This document shows, one piece after another, positions 39,509-48,491 of a stretch of DNA of 64,000 bases; within the stretch, counting starts at the first letter, position 1; every line of letters begins with the position of its first letter. The stretch covers positions 1 to 64,000 of the forward strand of contig NZ_RBAM01000016.1 in the NCBI RefSeq assembly GCF_003626645.1, written 5' to 3'. The position numbers and the translations under genes are program-made. Origin of the DNA: Streptomyces klenkii (GTDB lineage: Bacteria > Actinomycetota > Actinomycetes > Streptomycetales > Streptomycetaceae). Under the pieces are notes generated by a model. The model had not been told where the DNA came from. It searched no databases and saw only the letters and a list, made by a program, of their open reading frames with translations.

Positions 39509-39808
39509 TCAGCCGGTCCGGCGGGACAGCCTGAGTTCCTGCGCCAGGTAGCCGCTCAGGTCGTCGATGGTCTGGTGCTCGTAGAGCAGGCCGGGCGAGA
39601 GGCGGCGCTCGACGACCTTCTCCAGGGCGCCGGAGACCTGGACGGCGACGCGCGAGTCGAGCCCGTAGGACTCGAACGACTTCTGCGTGTCGATGTCGGC
39701 GGGCTGCACCTCGATGCGCTGGGCCAGGTGCTCGACGAGCCACTGGCGCAGGGAGTCCTCCGTGAGCGGGCCCTGGATCTGCTGGGCGTCCTTCTTGCGT
39801 CCGAACAT
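39509..39808 (-). CDS. Acyl carrier protein of the polyyne-type cassette
   Basis: A 99-residue ACP with a short basic N-terminal extension (MFGRKKDAQQ). The phosphopantetheine Ser is in ESYGLDSRVAVQVSG; Arg replaces the common Leu after DS, as in several carrier proteins that partner with fatty acyl-AMP ligases. It would receive the acyl group from the ligase at 41854 and present it to the desaturases on either side. Confidence 0.93.
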   Translation of the reverse strand: MFGRKKDAQQIQGPLTEDSLRQWLVEHLAQRIEVQPADIDTQKSFESYGLDSRVAVQVSGALEKVVERRLSPGLLYEHQTIDDLSGYLAQELRLSRRTG

Positions 39809-39891
39809 GTGGTTACGCTCCTGCTGGTGTGCGAGGGTGAAGCGCAGTGCGGGTGAAGCACTGCGGGTGGAGCACTGCTGGGGGCGGGCGG

Positions 39892-40839
39892 TTACGCGGC
39901 CTGCTTCATGGCGCGCTTCCGCTCGATGGTGGCCTTGTCCGGTTCCCGCAGGTCCCAGACGACGCCGGCCTTACCCAGGCCGAAGAGGAGCCAGCCGCTC
40001 AGATCCGGCTCCCACCAGGTCACGCCGTGGCGGTACGAGCCCGGGAAGGCGTGGTGGTTGTTCTGGAGGCCCTCGCCGAAGGTGAAGGCGGCGACGGGCC
40101 AGTTGTTGGCGCTGCGGTCCTTGTTGTCGAAGGGGCGGCCGCCGATCGCGTGGCAGACGGAGCCGACGCACCAGGCGGCCTGGTTGGCCACGAAGATGCG
40201 GGCGAATCCGCCGAAGACCAGGCCGGTCAGCAGCGACATCGGGGTCTGCTCGACGGCGAAGCCGACGACGGCCGGGATCAGCAGGCCGGTGAGGACCCAG
40301 GCCGGGTAGGTGCGGTGGTACCACATCAGCCGGCGGTCGCGCAGGACGTCGGGGGCGAAGACGCTCCACTTCGAGGTCTCGTCGCTGAGCATCCAGGGCA
40401 TGTGCGCGTACCACAGGCCGCGCAGCCGGGCCTTGAGGCTCCAGCCGTGCAGGTTCGGCGAGTGCGGGTCGCCCTCGCGGTCGCTGAAGCGGTGGTGGCG
40501 GCGGTGCGTGGTGACCCAGAACATCAGCGGGCCCTGGGCCCCCATGGACCCGGTGACCATCATGACGGCCTGGAACGCGGGCGAGGTCTTGAACGCCTTG
40601 TGCGAGAGGTAGCGGTGGAAGCCGATGGTGATGCCGCCCATATGCACGAAGTACATGACGACGAACATGACCAGGTCGGTGGTGGTGTAGTTGCCGGTCC
40701 ACAGGAACCAGGCCGCGACGGCGGTGCCGATCAGGGGCAGCGTCATCGTGGTGAGTGCGGAGAAGCGCTTGATGCGGCGGCTGGCGGGGTCGAGCTTGAC
40801 GATCGCCGCCGCGAGCGGGTCGGCGGTTGCGGAAGACAC
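39892..40839 (-). CDS. Acyl desaturase, polyyne cassette second desaturase
   Basis: A 315-residue delta-9-type membrane desaturase with boxes HRYLSH (near 75), HRRHH (near 112) and QNNHHAF (near 260) and four predicted helices. It starts 24 bp behind the next desaturase and belongs to the same transcript. Its similarity to the 40864 product suggests gene duplication and specialisation for successive oxidations of the same chain. Confidence 0.93.
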   Translation of the reverse strand: MSSATADPLAAAIVKLDPASRRIKRFSALTTMTLPLIGTAVAAWFLWTGNYTTTDLVMFVVMYFVHMGGITIGFHRYLSHKAFKTSPAFQAVMMVTGSMGAQGPLMFWVTTHRRHHRFSDREGDPHSPNLHGWSLKARLRGLWYAHMPWMLSDETSKWSVFAPDVLRDRRLMWYHRTYPAWVLTGLLIPAVVGFAVEQTPMSLLTGLVFGGFARIFVANQAAWCVGSVCHAIGGRPFDNKDRSANNWPVAAFTFGEGLQNNHHAFPGSYRHGVTWWEPDLSGWLLFGLGKAGVVWDLREPDKATIERKRAMKQAA

Positions 40840-40863
40840 GGGGCCGCTCCCTTTCTCGGAGTG

Positions 40864-41841
40864 CTACTTGGAGTGCTGCTCGGACCGTGCGCGCTTGGGA
40901 TAGCGGACGTTGGTGACCAGCCCCAGGACGTCCAGCAGCCGGATGAAGCCGCCGGCGATGTCGATCTGCCAGAAGGTGTGCCGGTTGTGGGCCAGCGCGG
41001 GCTGGGCGTGGTGGTTGTTGTGCCAGGAGCCGCCGACCGAGAAGGGCGCGAGCGTCGCGACGTTGCGGCTGTTGTCCCGGGTGCGGTGGGGCCTGCTGCC
41101 CAGCGTGTGCCCGATCGAGTTGACGCTCCAGGTCACGTGGTCGAGCAGGAAGATGCGGGCGAGGCCGCCCCAGAGCAGGCCGCCGGCCGCGCCGCGGAGG
41201 CTGCCGCCGGTGAGCGCCCAGCCCAGCAGGGCGGGCAGCGCGAGCCCGGCCAGGACCCAGACGAAGTAGTACTCGTTGATCTTCATCACGAGCCGGTTCT
41301 TCATCAGGTCCGGGACGTACTTGCTCCAGCTCTGCCGGCGGACGGTGAACAGCCAGCCGACGTGCCCGTGCCACAGGCCGCGCAGCCGCGGGTACTTGCG
41401 TCCGTCCTGCACCGGCCGGGGCGAGTGCGGGTCGCCGTCGCGGTCGGTGAACGCGTGGTGCTGGCGGTGGGTCGCCACCCAGAAGACCACGGGGCCCTGT
41501 GCCGCCATGCTGCCGGCGATGCCCCAGAAGGCGGTCACGCCCGGCTTGGCGGCGAAGGACAGGTGCGAGAAGAAGCGGTGGAAGCCGCCCTCGACGCCCA
41601 GGGAGGTCAGCAGGTACATCCCGATGAGCAGGCCGAGGTCGGTGCCGGTGAAGCCGTAGTGGTACGCGAAGACCACCGCTCCGGCGAAGCCCAGGGTGGG
41701 CACGCCGACCGTGAGGTAGGCGAGCCGGCGGGCCGAGGCGTCGGTGTCGGTCGCGGCCTGCTGCTGCGGGGCCGCGGCCGGGCGGGCCGTGCGCGGGGCG
41801 CCGGAGGCGGCGGCCCCGGGCGATTCAGGCGACATCGTCAT
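40864..41841 (-). CDS. Acyl desaturase, polyyne cassette first desaturase
   Basis: A 325-residue membrane desaturase: boxes HRFFSH (near 88), HRQHHAF (near 125) and HNNHHAQ (near 275). A disordered Ala/Pro-rich leader (about 1-35) precedes the first helix. It starts 12 bp after the acyl-AMP ligase stop. Same HRxxSH class as the product of 39892. Confidence 0.93.
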   Translation of the reverse strand: MTMSPESPGAAASGAPRTARPAAAPQQQAATDTDASARRLAYLTVGVPTLGFAGAVVFAYHYGFTGTDLGLLIGMYLLTSLGVEGGFHRFFSHLSFAAKPGVTAFWGIAGSMAAQGPVVFWVATHRQHHAFTDRDGDPHSPRPVQDGRKYPRLRGLWHGHVGWLFTVRRQSWSKYVPDLMKNRLVMKINEYYFVWVLAGLALPALLGWALTGGSLRGAAGGLLWGGLARIFLLDHVTWSVNSIGHTLGSRPHRTRDNSRNVATLAPFSVGGSWHNNHHAQPALAHNRHTFWQIDIAGGFIRLLDVLGLVTNVRYPKRARSEQHSK

Positions 41842-41853
41842 GGTGGGCTCCCG

Positions 41854-43629
41854 TCACCGCACGGCCTGCGGCGTGTCGTCGGTGACCGGGGTCAGCTTCT
41901 TCAGCGTCCCCTGGAGGTAGGCCTTGCGGGTCGCGTCCCGGCGGACCTTGCCGCTGGTGGTCATGGGGATCGCGCCGACCGGCCCGAAGTGCACGGCGGC
42001 GGGCCGGACCCCGTGCTCGGCGGTCACCGCGGCGATGACCGCCTCCAGCACGGCCGCCCCCTCCGCGGCCAGCCGGCGGGCGGTGCCGCGGTACTCGGCG
42101 GCCACGACGAGCTGTTCGCCCTGCTCGCCGGGGACGGCGAAGGCGGCGCAGCCGCGGATCTGTTCGTGGGCCTGACGGACGGTGAGCTCGATGTCCTGCG
42201 GGTAGAGGTTGCGGCCGGCGATGACGACGAGGTCCTTGAGCCGGCCGGTGACGAACAGCTCCCCGTCGAGCAGGAATCCGAGGTCGCCGGTGCGCAGGTG
42301 GGTGCGCCCGTCGTCGCCGGCGGTGCGCGCGGTGAACGTGGCGGCGGTGAGCTCCGGCCGGCCGAGGTAGCCCTGGGCGACGTTGGGCCCGCTGACCCAG
42401 ATCTCACCGACCCGGCCCGCCGGGAGCGGACGCAGGGTCTCCGGATCCACCACGGTGACGTCGTGGCCGTCAGCGACGGTGCCGCAGCTGACGATGTGCG
42501 CGACCTGCCCGGGCTCCCCGTCCGCTGCGCCGGAGCGGCGCACGGTGCCGTTCTCCAGGGCTTCCCGGTCGAGGCGTTCGGTCCGCAGCGGGGTGCCGGC
42601 GGGCTTTCCCGATACGTAGAGCGTCGCCTCGGCCAGGCCGTAGCAGGGAATGAGGGACGTCTCGTCGTAGCCGCGGGGTGCGAATCGCTCGCGGAACTTC
42701 TCCAGGGTCACCCGGGAGACGGGTTCGGAGCCGCAGAAGACCTGGCGCAGCGTGCTCAGATCGAGGGTTTCCAGCTCGTCGTCGGTGATGCCCGACGTGC
42801 ACATGTCGAAAGCGAAGTTGGGCCCGACGGAAATGGTGACCTTGTGGTCGGTGATCGCCTTGAGCCAGCGGTAGGGCTGCTGCACGAAGTGCGCGGGTGA
42901 CATCAGCACCAGCGGCCATCCGCCGTGCACCGCGAGCATGATGGTGCCCATGAGGCCCATGTCGTGGTACGGCGGAAGCCAGGTGCAGCCGACGCGGTCG
43001 GCCTCGTACCCCATGTTGTGTTCCAGGGAACGGCAGTTGCTCACCAGGTTTTCGTGGGTGAGCACGATTCCCTTGGGGTCTCCGGTGGAACCGGAGGTGT
43101 ACTGGAGGAGTGCCGGATCGGAAACGGCGTCGGGTATCGCTTCGGCGGGCTCCGGTCCGAGGAAGTACGCGTCGTCGACGAAGAGCCATTCCGGGGCGCG
43201 CACGGTGGCGGGGAGTTCCGCCGCGAATTGTGCGACGCGGCCCTCCAGCCGCCGGTCGGCAATGATCACGTCCGGCGTGCTGTCCACGACGATGGAGGCG
43301 AAGCGGGCCACCGCGCGTTTCCCGGTGGGCGGGAAGGACGGCACGGCGGTGGCGCCGGCGCGGAATATCCCGAACAGGGCGGCGATGTAGTGCAGCCCGG
43401 GATCCAGGGCCAGCACCACGCGGCGCCCGGCGAGTTCACGGCCGAGCAGGTCGGCGGCAATACGGCCGGCGTGTGCGTGCACGTCGTGGTAGGTCCAGTC
43501 GACGGCCTCGTCGCTGGTACCGTCGGCAAGAAAGCGGAATGCCAAGCGCCGTGGTCCGGCAGCCCGTTCCTGGAGAATGCCGGGCAACCCCGGCAATGCG
43601 GGATGGGCCCGCCCCGCTATGTGGTCCAC
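41854..43629 (-). CDS. Fatty acyl-AMP ligase (FAAL)
   Basis: A 591-residue adenylating enzyme. ATP-binding A3 motif LLQYTSGSTGDPKGIVLTHENL (near 178), WLPPYHDMGLMG (near 218, typical of FAAL rather than acyl-CoA ligases), CYGLAEATLYVSG, the RTGDLGFLLDGELFVTGRLKDLVVIAGRNLYPQDIE region and the C-terminal Lys segment TSGKVRRDATRKAY. FAALs load fatty acids as adenylates onto an ACP without CoA. It is the cayA/ttuA/jamA-type entry enzyme of the operon. The GTG start is the only good candidate. Confidence 0.95.
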   Translation of the reverse strand: MDHIAGRAHPALPGLPGILQERAAGPRRLAFRFLADGTSDEAVDWTYHDVHAHAGRIAADLLGRELAGRRVVLALDPGLHYIAALFGIFRAGATAVPSFPPTGKRAVARFASIVVDSTPDVIIADRRLEGRVAQFAAELPATVRAPEWLFVDDAYFLGPEPAEAIPDAVSDPALLQYTSGSTGDPKGIVLTHENLVSNCRSLEHNMGYEADRVGCTWLPPYHDMGLMGTIMLAVHGGWPLVLMSPAHFVQQPYRWLKAITDHKVTISVGPNFAFDMCTSGITDDELETLDLSTLRQVFCGSEPVSRVTLEKFRERFAPRGYDETSLIPCYGLAEATLYVSGKPAGTPLRTERLDREALENGTVRRSGAADGEPGQVAHIVSCGTVADGHDVTVVDPETLRPLPAGRVGEIWVSGPNVAQGYLGRPELTAATFTARTAGDDGRTHLRTGDLGFLLDGELFVTGRLKDLVVIAGRNLYPQDIELTVRQAHEQIRGCAAFAVPGEQGEQLVVAAEYRGTARRLAAEGAAVLEAVIAAVTAEHGVRPAAVHFGPVGAIPMTTSGKVRRDATRKAYLQGTLKKLTPVTDDTPQAVR

Positions 43630-43740
43630 AACGCCCCCGTGAGTTCAGTTCTGTAGCGCGGGCCGCCGGCGCCCGGTGTTCCGTCACCGGGGCGCGGCCC
43701 GCGTCGTGGTGTGCTCCGTACCCTGCGGCTGTCGCCCTTG

Positions 43741-44550
43741 TCAGCCGGTACGGACGATGCGGAGCTGCTGTGCGGAGCCCAGGTGGGCGCCGTCCCTGCC
43801 CCAGGCGTCGATCTCCTCGTCGACCCAGCCCTCGGCGGTGGCCGAGCGGGTCCGTGCGCGCAGCAGGATCCACGGCGAGGACGCCTGCGCGAGGTTGCTT
43901 CCGGGCCGCACCGTGAGTTCCACGGTCGGCACCAACGCTAGTGTCGACAGTACCGCCGCGTAGGACGGAGCGAGTGAATCCATCAGGAACACGAATCGCA
44001 CGGGATCCGGAGGGCGTTCGTCCTCCAGGATCCTGATCCACGCGATCAGTTCGGGCTCGGCGCCGCCCGCGTACGGCCGGCTGGGGCCGACCGGGCGGAT
44101 CTCCAGGTAGGTGGAGATGGCGACGAACTCGGGCGGAATGACGAAGACCTCGCACTCCTCCGGGGCCGGGGCCTCGGGAGCGGCCGGGGCGAACGTCTGC
44201 CATTCGGCCGGCTGCGGATTTCCGAAGACGGCCGATCCCGCTACGTGAATACCCTTCTCGGTGACGGCGTCGGCACCGAGTGTAGTGAGGGTGCGCCCGG
44301 CACGGATCAGCGAGGTCTCCAGGCGGAAATCATCGCCGATCGGCCGCAGAAAACGCGCCGTTGCGCTCTGCAGCCGGAGGCCGGGTGACACCTTCTGTGC
44401 GGCGTCCTGCATGGCGGAAGCCATGAGCGCGAGCGTCAGGCCGCCGTGAAAGCCGCCGAAGCCGTGCAGATGACTTCCGGCGGCGATCCCGGGGCCGGTC
44501 GGCCCGTCCAGGAGCGCCACCGGGGAAAGCGGTGAAGCGGTGCTGGTCAT
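43741..44550 (-). CDS. Acyl-CoA thioesterase-like double hot-dog protein
   Basis: A 269-residue protein with two hot-dog-like halves: GSHLHGFGGFHGGLTLALMASAMQDAA near the N-terminus, SATARFLRPIGDDFRLETSLIRAGRTLTTLGA, then FVFLMDSLAPSYAAVL and WILLRARTRSATAEGWVDEE in the second half. This matches the TesB/thioesterase-like superfamily. It is 111 bp upstream of the FAAL gene on the same strand and is probably the first gene of the polyyne-type operon. It could remove misloaded acyl groups or generate the free acid substrate. Confidence 0.82.
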   Translation of the reverse strand: MTSTASPLSPVALLDGPTGPGIAAGSHLHGFGGFHGGLTLALMASAMQDAAQKVSPGLRLQSATARFLRPIGDDFRLETSLIRAGRTLTTLGADAVTEKGIHVAGSAVFGNPQPAEWQTFAPAAPEAPAPEECEVFVIPPEFVAISTYLEIRPVGPSRPYAGGAEPELIAWIRILEDERPPDPVRFVFLMDSLAPSYAAVLSTLALVPTVELTVRPGSNLAQASSPWILLRARTRSATAEGWVDEEIDAWGRDGAHLGSAQQLRIVRTG

Positions 44551-44857
44551 GGCCCCTCCGAGGCGATGGCGCACGGGGCGGCATCGGTGCGGATGAGGGG
44601 CGGATTAGTGTGGTGGTGCTCGGTTCCTGGCAACACGCCATTCAACGTTCCGAGTTGGATCACATGGGTGACCGTAGAAGGGCCCTGCGTCACCAAGCAA
44701 GCGAAAAAAATTGTGACCCGCATCACCATGCATTTGAATCATGGGCGCGGCGTGACGTTCAACACTGACACTCGGTGCCGTAGTGGGTTGCGTGGTCCGG
44801 TCCACCCGGAGATAGTCTCGCCGCCGACACGTTCAGAAGTGGCTTGGGGGGGCCTGT
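44551..44857. promoter_or_regulatory. Divergent promoter region of the polyyne-type operon and KAS III gene
   Basis: About 307 bp with markedly lower G+C near 44690-44760 (including a run of seven A after GCG). It must hold promoters for both directions. On the minus strand TTGCCA (about 44635) is followed by ACTAAT at a plausible spacing, but I do not regard that as established. No gene seen. Confidence 0.55.
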
Positions 44858-45856
44858 ATGCGCGGATTGACGCTGCGAACCGCCGGAGACGGCGCGGGAA
44901 TTCTGGGGATCGGCGCGTACCGCCCGCACCGTGTGGTGGGCAATGAGGAAGTCGCCGCCCGCACCGGCCGTGCGGCCGAGTGGATTGAGCGCCGGACGGG
45001 CATCGTCGAGCGCCGATATGCCGCCGCGGACGAATCGGTGATCGATATGGCGGTGGAGGCCGCGCGGAAGGCCGCGGCCGACGCGGGTATCGCCCCGGGA
45101 AAGATCGGCGCGGTCGTCCTGGCCTCCATGTCGTATCTGAAGCAGAGCCCGGGCGGTGCCGCGGAGATCGCCGGCCGGCTCGGAATCCACGCCGCCGCTT
45201 TTGATCTCAACGCCGCCTGCGCGGGGTTCTGTTACGGGCTGGCCGTCGCCGCGGGCATGGTGCGCGACGGATCCGCCCGCTACGTCCTGGTGGTCGGCTC
45301 CGAGCGGATGACGGACATCGTCGCGCCGGACGACCCGTCGGCGGCGATCCTCTTCGCGGACGGGGCGGGCGCCGTGGTCGTCGGCCCGCGGGACGGCGAG
45401 GGCATCGGCCCCGTCGTCTGGGGCTCCGACGGCAGCCGCGCCGGGCTCATCGCGCACGACGCCCCGTGGAGTGCGTTCCGGGACGACCCGGCGCGGGCGT
45501 GGCCGGTCATGCGGATGGCGGGGCCCGAGGTGTTCCGCTGGGCCATCGAGGAGATGCCGGCCGTCGCCCGCGAGGCCCTGGACGCCGCCGGCGTCACGGC
45601 CGCCGACCTCGACGCCTTCGTCCCGCACCAGGCGAACCTGCGCATGATCGAGACGATCACCCAGCGGCTCGGCCTGCCGGAGCACGTGACCGTGGCCCGC
45701 GACGTGGTGCACAGCGGCAACACCTCGGCGGCCTCGGTGCCGCTCGCCGTGGCCCGCCTCAAGGAGCTGGGCGCCGTCGGCAGCGGCGGGCTCGCCCTCC
45801 TCGTCGGCTTCGGCGCGGGGCTCACCTGGGGCGCCCAGGTCGTCCGGCTGCCCTGA
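44858..45856 (+). CDS. 3-oxoacyl-ACP synthase III (FabH-like)
   Basis: A 332-residue thiolase-fold enzyme. Catalytic Cys in DLNAACAGFCYG (near 115), His in FVPHQANLRM (near 260) and Asn in HSGNTSAAS (near 290); N-terminal WIERRTGIVERR fits FabH. It condenses an acyl-CoA starter with malonyl-ACP. It is divergent from the polyyne-type operon and could supply a dedicated starter or fatty acid precursor. It may instead be an unrelated paralogue of primary FabH; no other fatty acid synthase gene is beside it. Confidence 0.93.
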   Translation: MRGLTLRTAGDGAGILGIGAYRPHRVVGNEEVAARTGRAAEWIERRTGIVERRYAAADESVIDMAVEAARKAAADAGIAPGKIGAVVLASMSYLKQSPGGAAEIAGRLGIHAAAFDLNAACAGFCYGLAVAAGMVRDGSARYVLVVGSERMTDIVAPDDPSAAILFADGAGAVVVGPRDGEGIGPVVWGSDGSRAGLIAHDAPWSAFRDDPARAWPVMRMAGPEVFRWAIEEMPAVAREALDAAGVTAADLDAFVPHQANLRMIETITQRLGLPEHVTVARDVVHSGNTSAASVPLAVARLKELGAVGSGGLALLVGFGAGLTWGAQVVRLP

Positions 45857-46020
45857 CCGGCCGCACAGCAGGCCACCCCGCCCCTTCTTCGCCTCCTGTC
45901 CCCCTTCTTACGGGAACACCCTTGCGGATGCTTGGCCGAACGATGCATTCCGGCCAGCCGATCCGGTAATCGGCCTAGTGTCGAGAGCAGGCGCATCCCC
46001 GTACGAAGGCAGGAACCACC

Positions 46021-46719
46021 ATGACCACCAGCCCGCCGTTCGCACACTTCGGCCCCGACGTGCTGCACGCCGCCCTGGGCGCGCTCCCGGCGCGCGCCGT
46101 CGAGGAGTTCACGGGTTCGTGGAACGACCTGCCGGCGGATGCCCACCTCGGCACCGACACGCCGTACCGCTTCCGCCGCTACGGCCTCTTCCGGATCCAC
46201 CCGGACCGGCTGGAGCGCCTTCCGCACACCGCGTTCTTCCAGGACAAGTCGGTCAACAAGGTGCACGGCGGGGTGGAGCGGCTGTTCGCGCCGCTCGCCG
46301 GCGCGGTTGCCGGCGGCGAGGTGCTGCGGACGGTCGTGCACACCCTGCGCCGCCATCTCCCGGGCCCGCGGGCCGGCATGGACACCTGCGGCGTGCACCA
46401 GATACGCGTCACGGCCACGACCCGCGCCGAGGGCCACCCCGCGCCGGAGGGCATCCACCGGGACGGGCACTGCTACGTGGCCCAGGTGCTGATCCGGCGC
46501 GAGGACGTCCGGGGTGCGGAGTCGTGCCTGTACGACCTGCGCCGCCGCCCGGTGCACCGGGCCCTGCTCACGACCCCGCTGGAGACGATCGTCCTCGACG
46601 ACCGCCGCCTGCTGCACGGCGTCTCACCGGTGCGGCCGGCGCCGGGAGCCGCGTCCGGCGTGCGGGACATGATGCTGGTCGACTTCTTCACGGCGGGGAA
46701 GCGGCCCTTGCCCGCCTGA
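46021..46719 (+). CDS. 2OG-Fe(II) dioxygenase-like protein
   Basis: A 232-residue protein of the 2OG-Fe dioxygenase group that includes BsmA and amino acid hydroxylases. The Fe ligands can be placed as HRDGH (near 142-146) and LHGVSPV (His near 200), with a basic residue (VRDMML) for 2-oxoglutarate further on. It starts with ATG after AGGAACCACC. It lies 164 bp behind the KAS III gene in the same direction. A free amino acid or a small metabolite is the likely substrate. Confidence 0.82.
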   Translation: MTTSPPFAHFGPDVLHAALGALPARAVEEFTGSWNDLPADAHLGTDTPYRFRRYGLFRIHPDRLERLPHTAFFQDKSVNKVHGGVERLFAPLAGAVAGGEVLRTVVHTLRRHLPGPRAGMDTCGVHQIRVTATTRAEGHPAPEGIHRDGHCYVAQVLIRREDVRGAESCLYDLRRRPVHRALLTTPLETIVLDDRRLLHGVSPVRPAPGAASGVRDMMLVDFFTAGKRPLPA

Positions 46720-46755
46720 GGCCCGGGGCCCCCGGCGCCGGAGGAAGCGGAAGCC

Positions 46756-47370
46756 CTACGCGGGCGGGCGCTGCGCGAGCCGCGGCAGGTGGAGGCCGAA
46801 GTGCAGGGCCCCCATCCGCACCGCGAACACGAGGGACGCCGCGACGGACGCGGCGGCGGTCGGGCCGGTGCCGAGGCGGTCCAGGATCAGGTACGCCACC
46901 GCGCCGAGCAGCGCCGCGGTGGCGTAGACCTCCTCCCGCAGCAGCAGCGGCGGGAACTCCCCGCACAGCACGTCGCGGATCACCTCTCCGGTCACGCCCG
47001 TGAGCACGGCGAGGATGACGGCGGCGAAGGGGGTGACGCCGGCGTCGATCGCGGCCCGCGCGCCGATCACGGTGACGACGGCGAGGCCGACGGCGTCGAC
47101 GGTCATCAGCGAGCGGTGCGGCAGTTCGCGGTAGCGGAGGAAGACCATGGTCGCCACGGCCGTGGCCGCGATGACCGTGAGCAGGATCCAGTCGTGGGTC
47201 CAGTACAAGGGGTGGCGGCCGAGGATCAGGTCCCGCAAAGTGCCGCCGGAGATGGCGGCGGCGAAGGCGAGGACCAGCCCGCCGAAGGGGTCGAGCCGGG
47301 CGCGGTGCGCGGCCAGCACGCCGCTGGCCGCGAACGCGGCGATCCCGGTCAGGTAGAGCACGTGGAGCAT
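46756..47370 (-). CDS. TRIC-type cation channel family protein (former UPF0126)
   Basis: A 204-residue membrane protein with about seven helices arranged in two homologous halves, each with a glycine-rich stretch: FAAAISGGTLRDLILGR and VLTGVTGEVIRDVLCGEFP. These GGxxRD motifs are the hallmark of the prokaryotic TRIC/UPF0126 family, which forms trimeric channels. The ATG at 47370 is chosen over a TTG at 47382. Convergent with the dioxygenase gene. Confidence 0.92.
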   Translation of the reverse strand: MLHVLYLTGIAAFAASGVLAAHRARLDPFGGLVLAFAAAISGGTLRDLILGRHPLYWTHDWILLTVIAATAVATMVFLRYRELPHRSLMTVDAVGLAVVTVIGARAAIDAGVTPFAAVILAVLTGVTGEVIRDVLCGEFPPLLLREEVYATAALLGAVAYLILDRLGTGPTAAASVAASLVFAVRMGALHFGLHLPRLAQRPPA

Positions 47371-47468
47371 CGCTCCAGCCAATCACCCGCGGCTCCCCCG
47401 CCGCCTCGGCCGATCGGCCGGAACCGCATCGGCCGAAGGGACGAGCCCCCGGCCGCTGCGGGCGGCGG

Positions 47469-48491
47469 TCACTCGGCGGTGCGGGCGACCACGTCCTCGA
47501 TCCGGGGCGAGCGGTTGACGTGCAGGACCCCGAGCTCGCTGTAGCGGCCGGTGTCGTTGCTCCAGTCCAGGTTGCCGCGCATGCAGGCGCGGTTGGTGTC
47601 GAGGAAGAGCCGGGTGTTCTCGCGCTGTTCGGGAGTGAGGCCGAAGACGCCGCAGAGCCGGTCGGCCTCGGCCTCCAGTTGCAGGAAGCGGGCGGTGCGG
47701 CGGTGGATCATGCGCTGGACGTGGGCGATGGCCTCCGCGCGCGAGCACTGGTGCTCCATGCCGAGCAGCAGCACGGCGTTGTTGAGCTCTCCGTTGGCCA
47801 GGTCCTTCTCCAGGGAGTGCAGGTCGTTGGTGAGGGTGACGACCTCGGCCGTGATGGCGCGGGCCTCCAGGACGGCCATGCTCTGGTGGATCTCGGGGGG
47901 CGCCTCGAAGTGGCCGCAGCGCTCGGAGACGTCCACGACGACCTCGCTGCCGATGCCCAGGCGGCGCAGCTTCAGGTACGAGTCCATGCTGAGGACCGTG
48001 CCGCTGCGGCGGTTGACGGCCTCCGACACGTAGGTGAGGAAGTACTCCTCCCAGTGCCGTACGGACCGGGCGCGCCAGGCGGCGGACATGCCCAGCTGGG
48101 ACTGCTCCCACAGCCCGGCCCAGACGCGGGCGAGCGGGAAGGAGGGGGTGACGTCCGCCGTGCCCGGCTCCTGGCGGGCGAGGGCCGCCATCTCGTGGCA
48201 GATCTCGTAGGTGGCGGCGGGGTCCTCCCCGAGCCCGCTGTCGAAGAGGTCGTCGAAAAAGAAGAAGAAGCTCTGCACGGCGAGCCCGAACGTCAGCTCA
48301 CCGACGCTCACGCCGGGCAGGAAGCCGGCGGCGAGCCGCTCGATCCGCCAGGTCCGGTACCGCTCGACGTTGTGCGGGCTGCTCAGCAGACCGGCGGAGA
48401 CCAGCCAGTGTTCGTTGCGCGCCCGCGCCACCTCCACGTAGGGGTTCAGCCGCTTGGGGAAAGGAATGTCCAGGGCGATGTCCTGTGGCAT
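47469..48491 (-). CDS. Class I terpene synthase
   Basis: A 340-residue bacterial class I terpene cyclase. The Asp-rich motif is FFFFFDDLFDS (Asp near 79), the NSE triad is NDLHSLEKD (near 223), with the pyrophosphate sensor Arg region upstream of it and a C-terminal WSNDTGRY (RY pair near 315). All metal- and diphosphate-binding elements are intact, so it should be active, most probably on farnesyl diphosphate. No prenyl transferase, P450 or methyltransferase is adjacent, so the product is probably the hydrocarbon or alcohol itself. Confidence 0.93.
   Translation of the reverse strand: MPQDIALDIPFPKRLNPYVEVARARNEHWLVSAGLLSSPHNVERYRTWRIERLAAGFLPGVSVGELTFGLAVQSFFFFFDDLFDSGLGEDPAATYEICHEMAALARQEPGTADVTPSFPLARVWAGLWEQSQLGMSAAWRARSVRHWEEYFLTYVSEAVNRRSGTVLSMDSYLKLRRLGIGSEVVVDVSERCGHFEAPPEIHQSMAVLEARAITAEVVTLTNDLHSLEKDLANGELNNAVLLLGMEHQCSRAEAIAHVQRMIHRRTARFLQLEAEADRLCGVFGLTPEQRENTRLFLDTNRACMRGNLDWSNDTGRYSELGVLHVNRSPRIEDVVARTAE

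Noticed and set aside
38382..41841. Three desaturases considered as ordinary membrane-lipid desaturases
   Set aside because: They are interleaved with a dedicated ACP and follow a FAAL in one operon with rubredoxin, hydrolase and P450; that context fits polyyne-type biosynthesis better.
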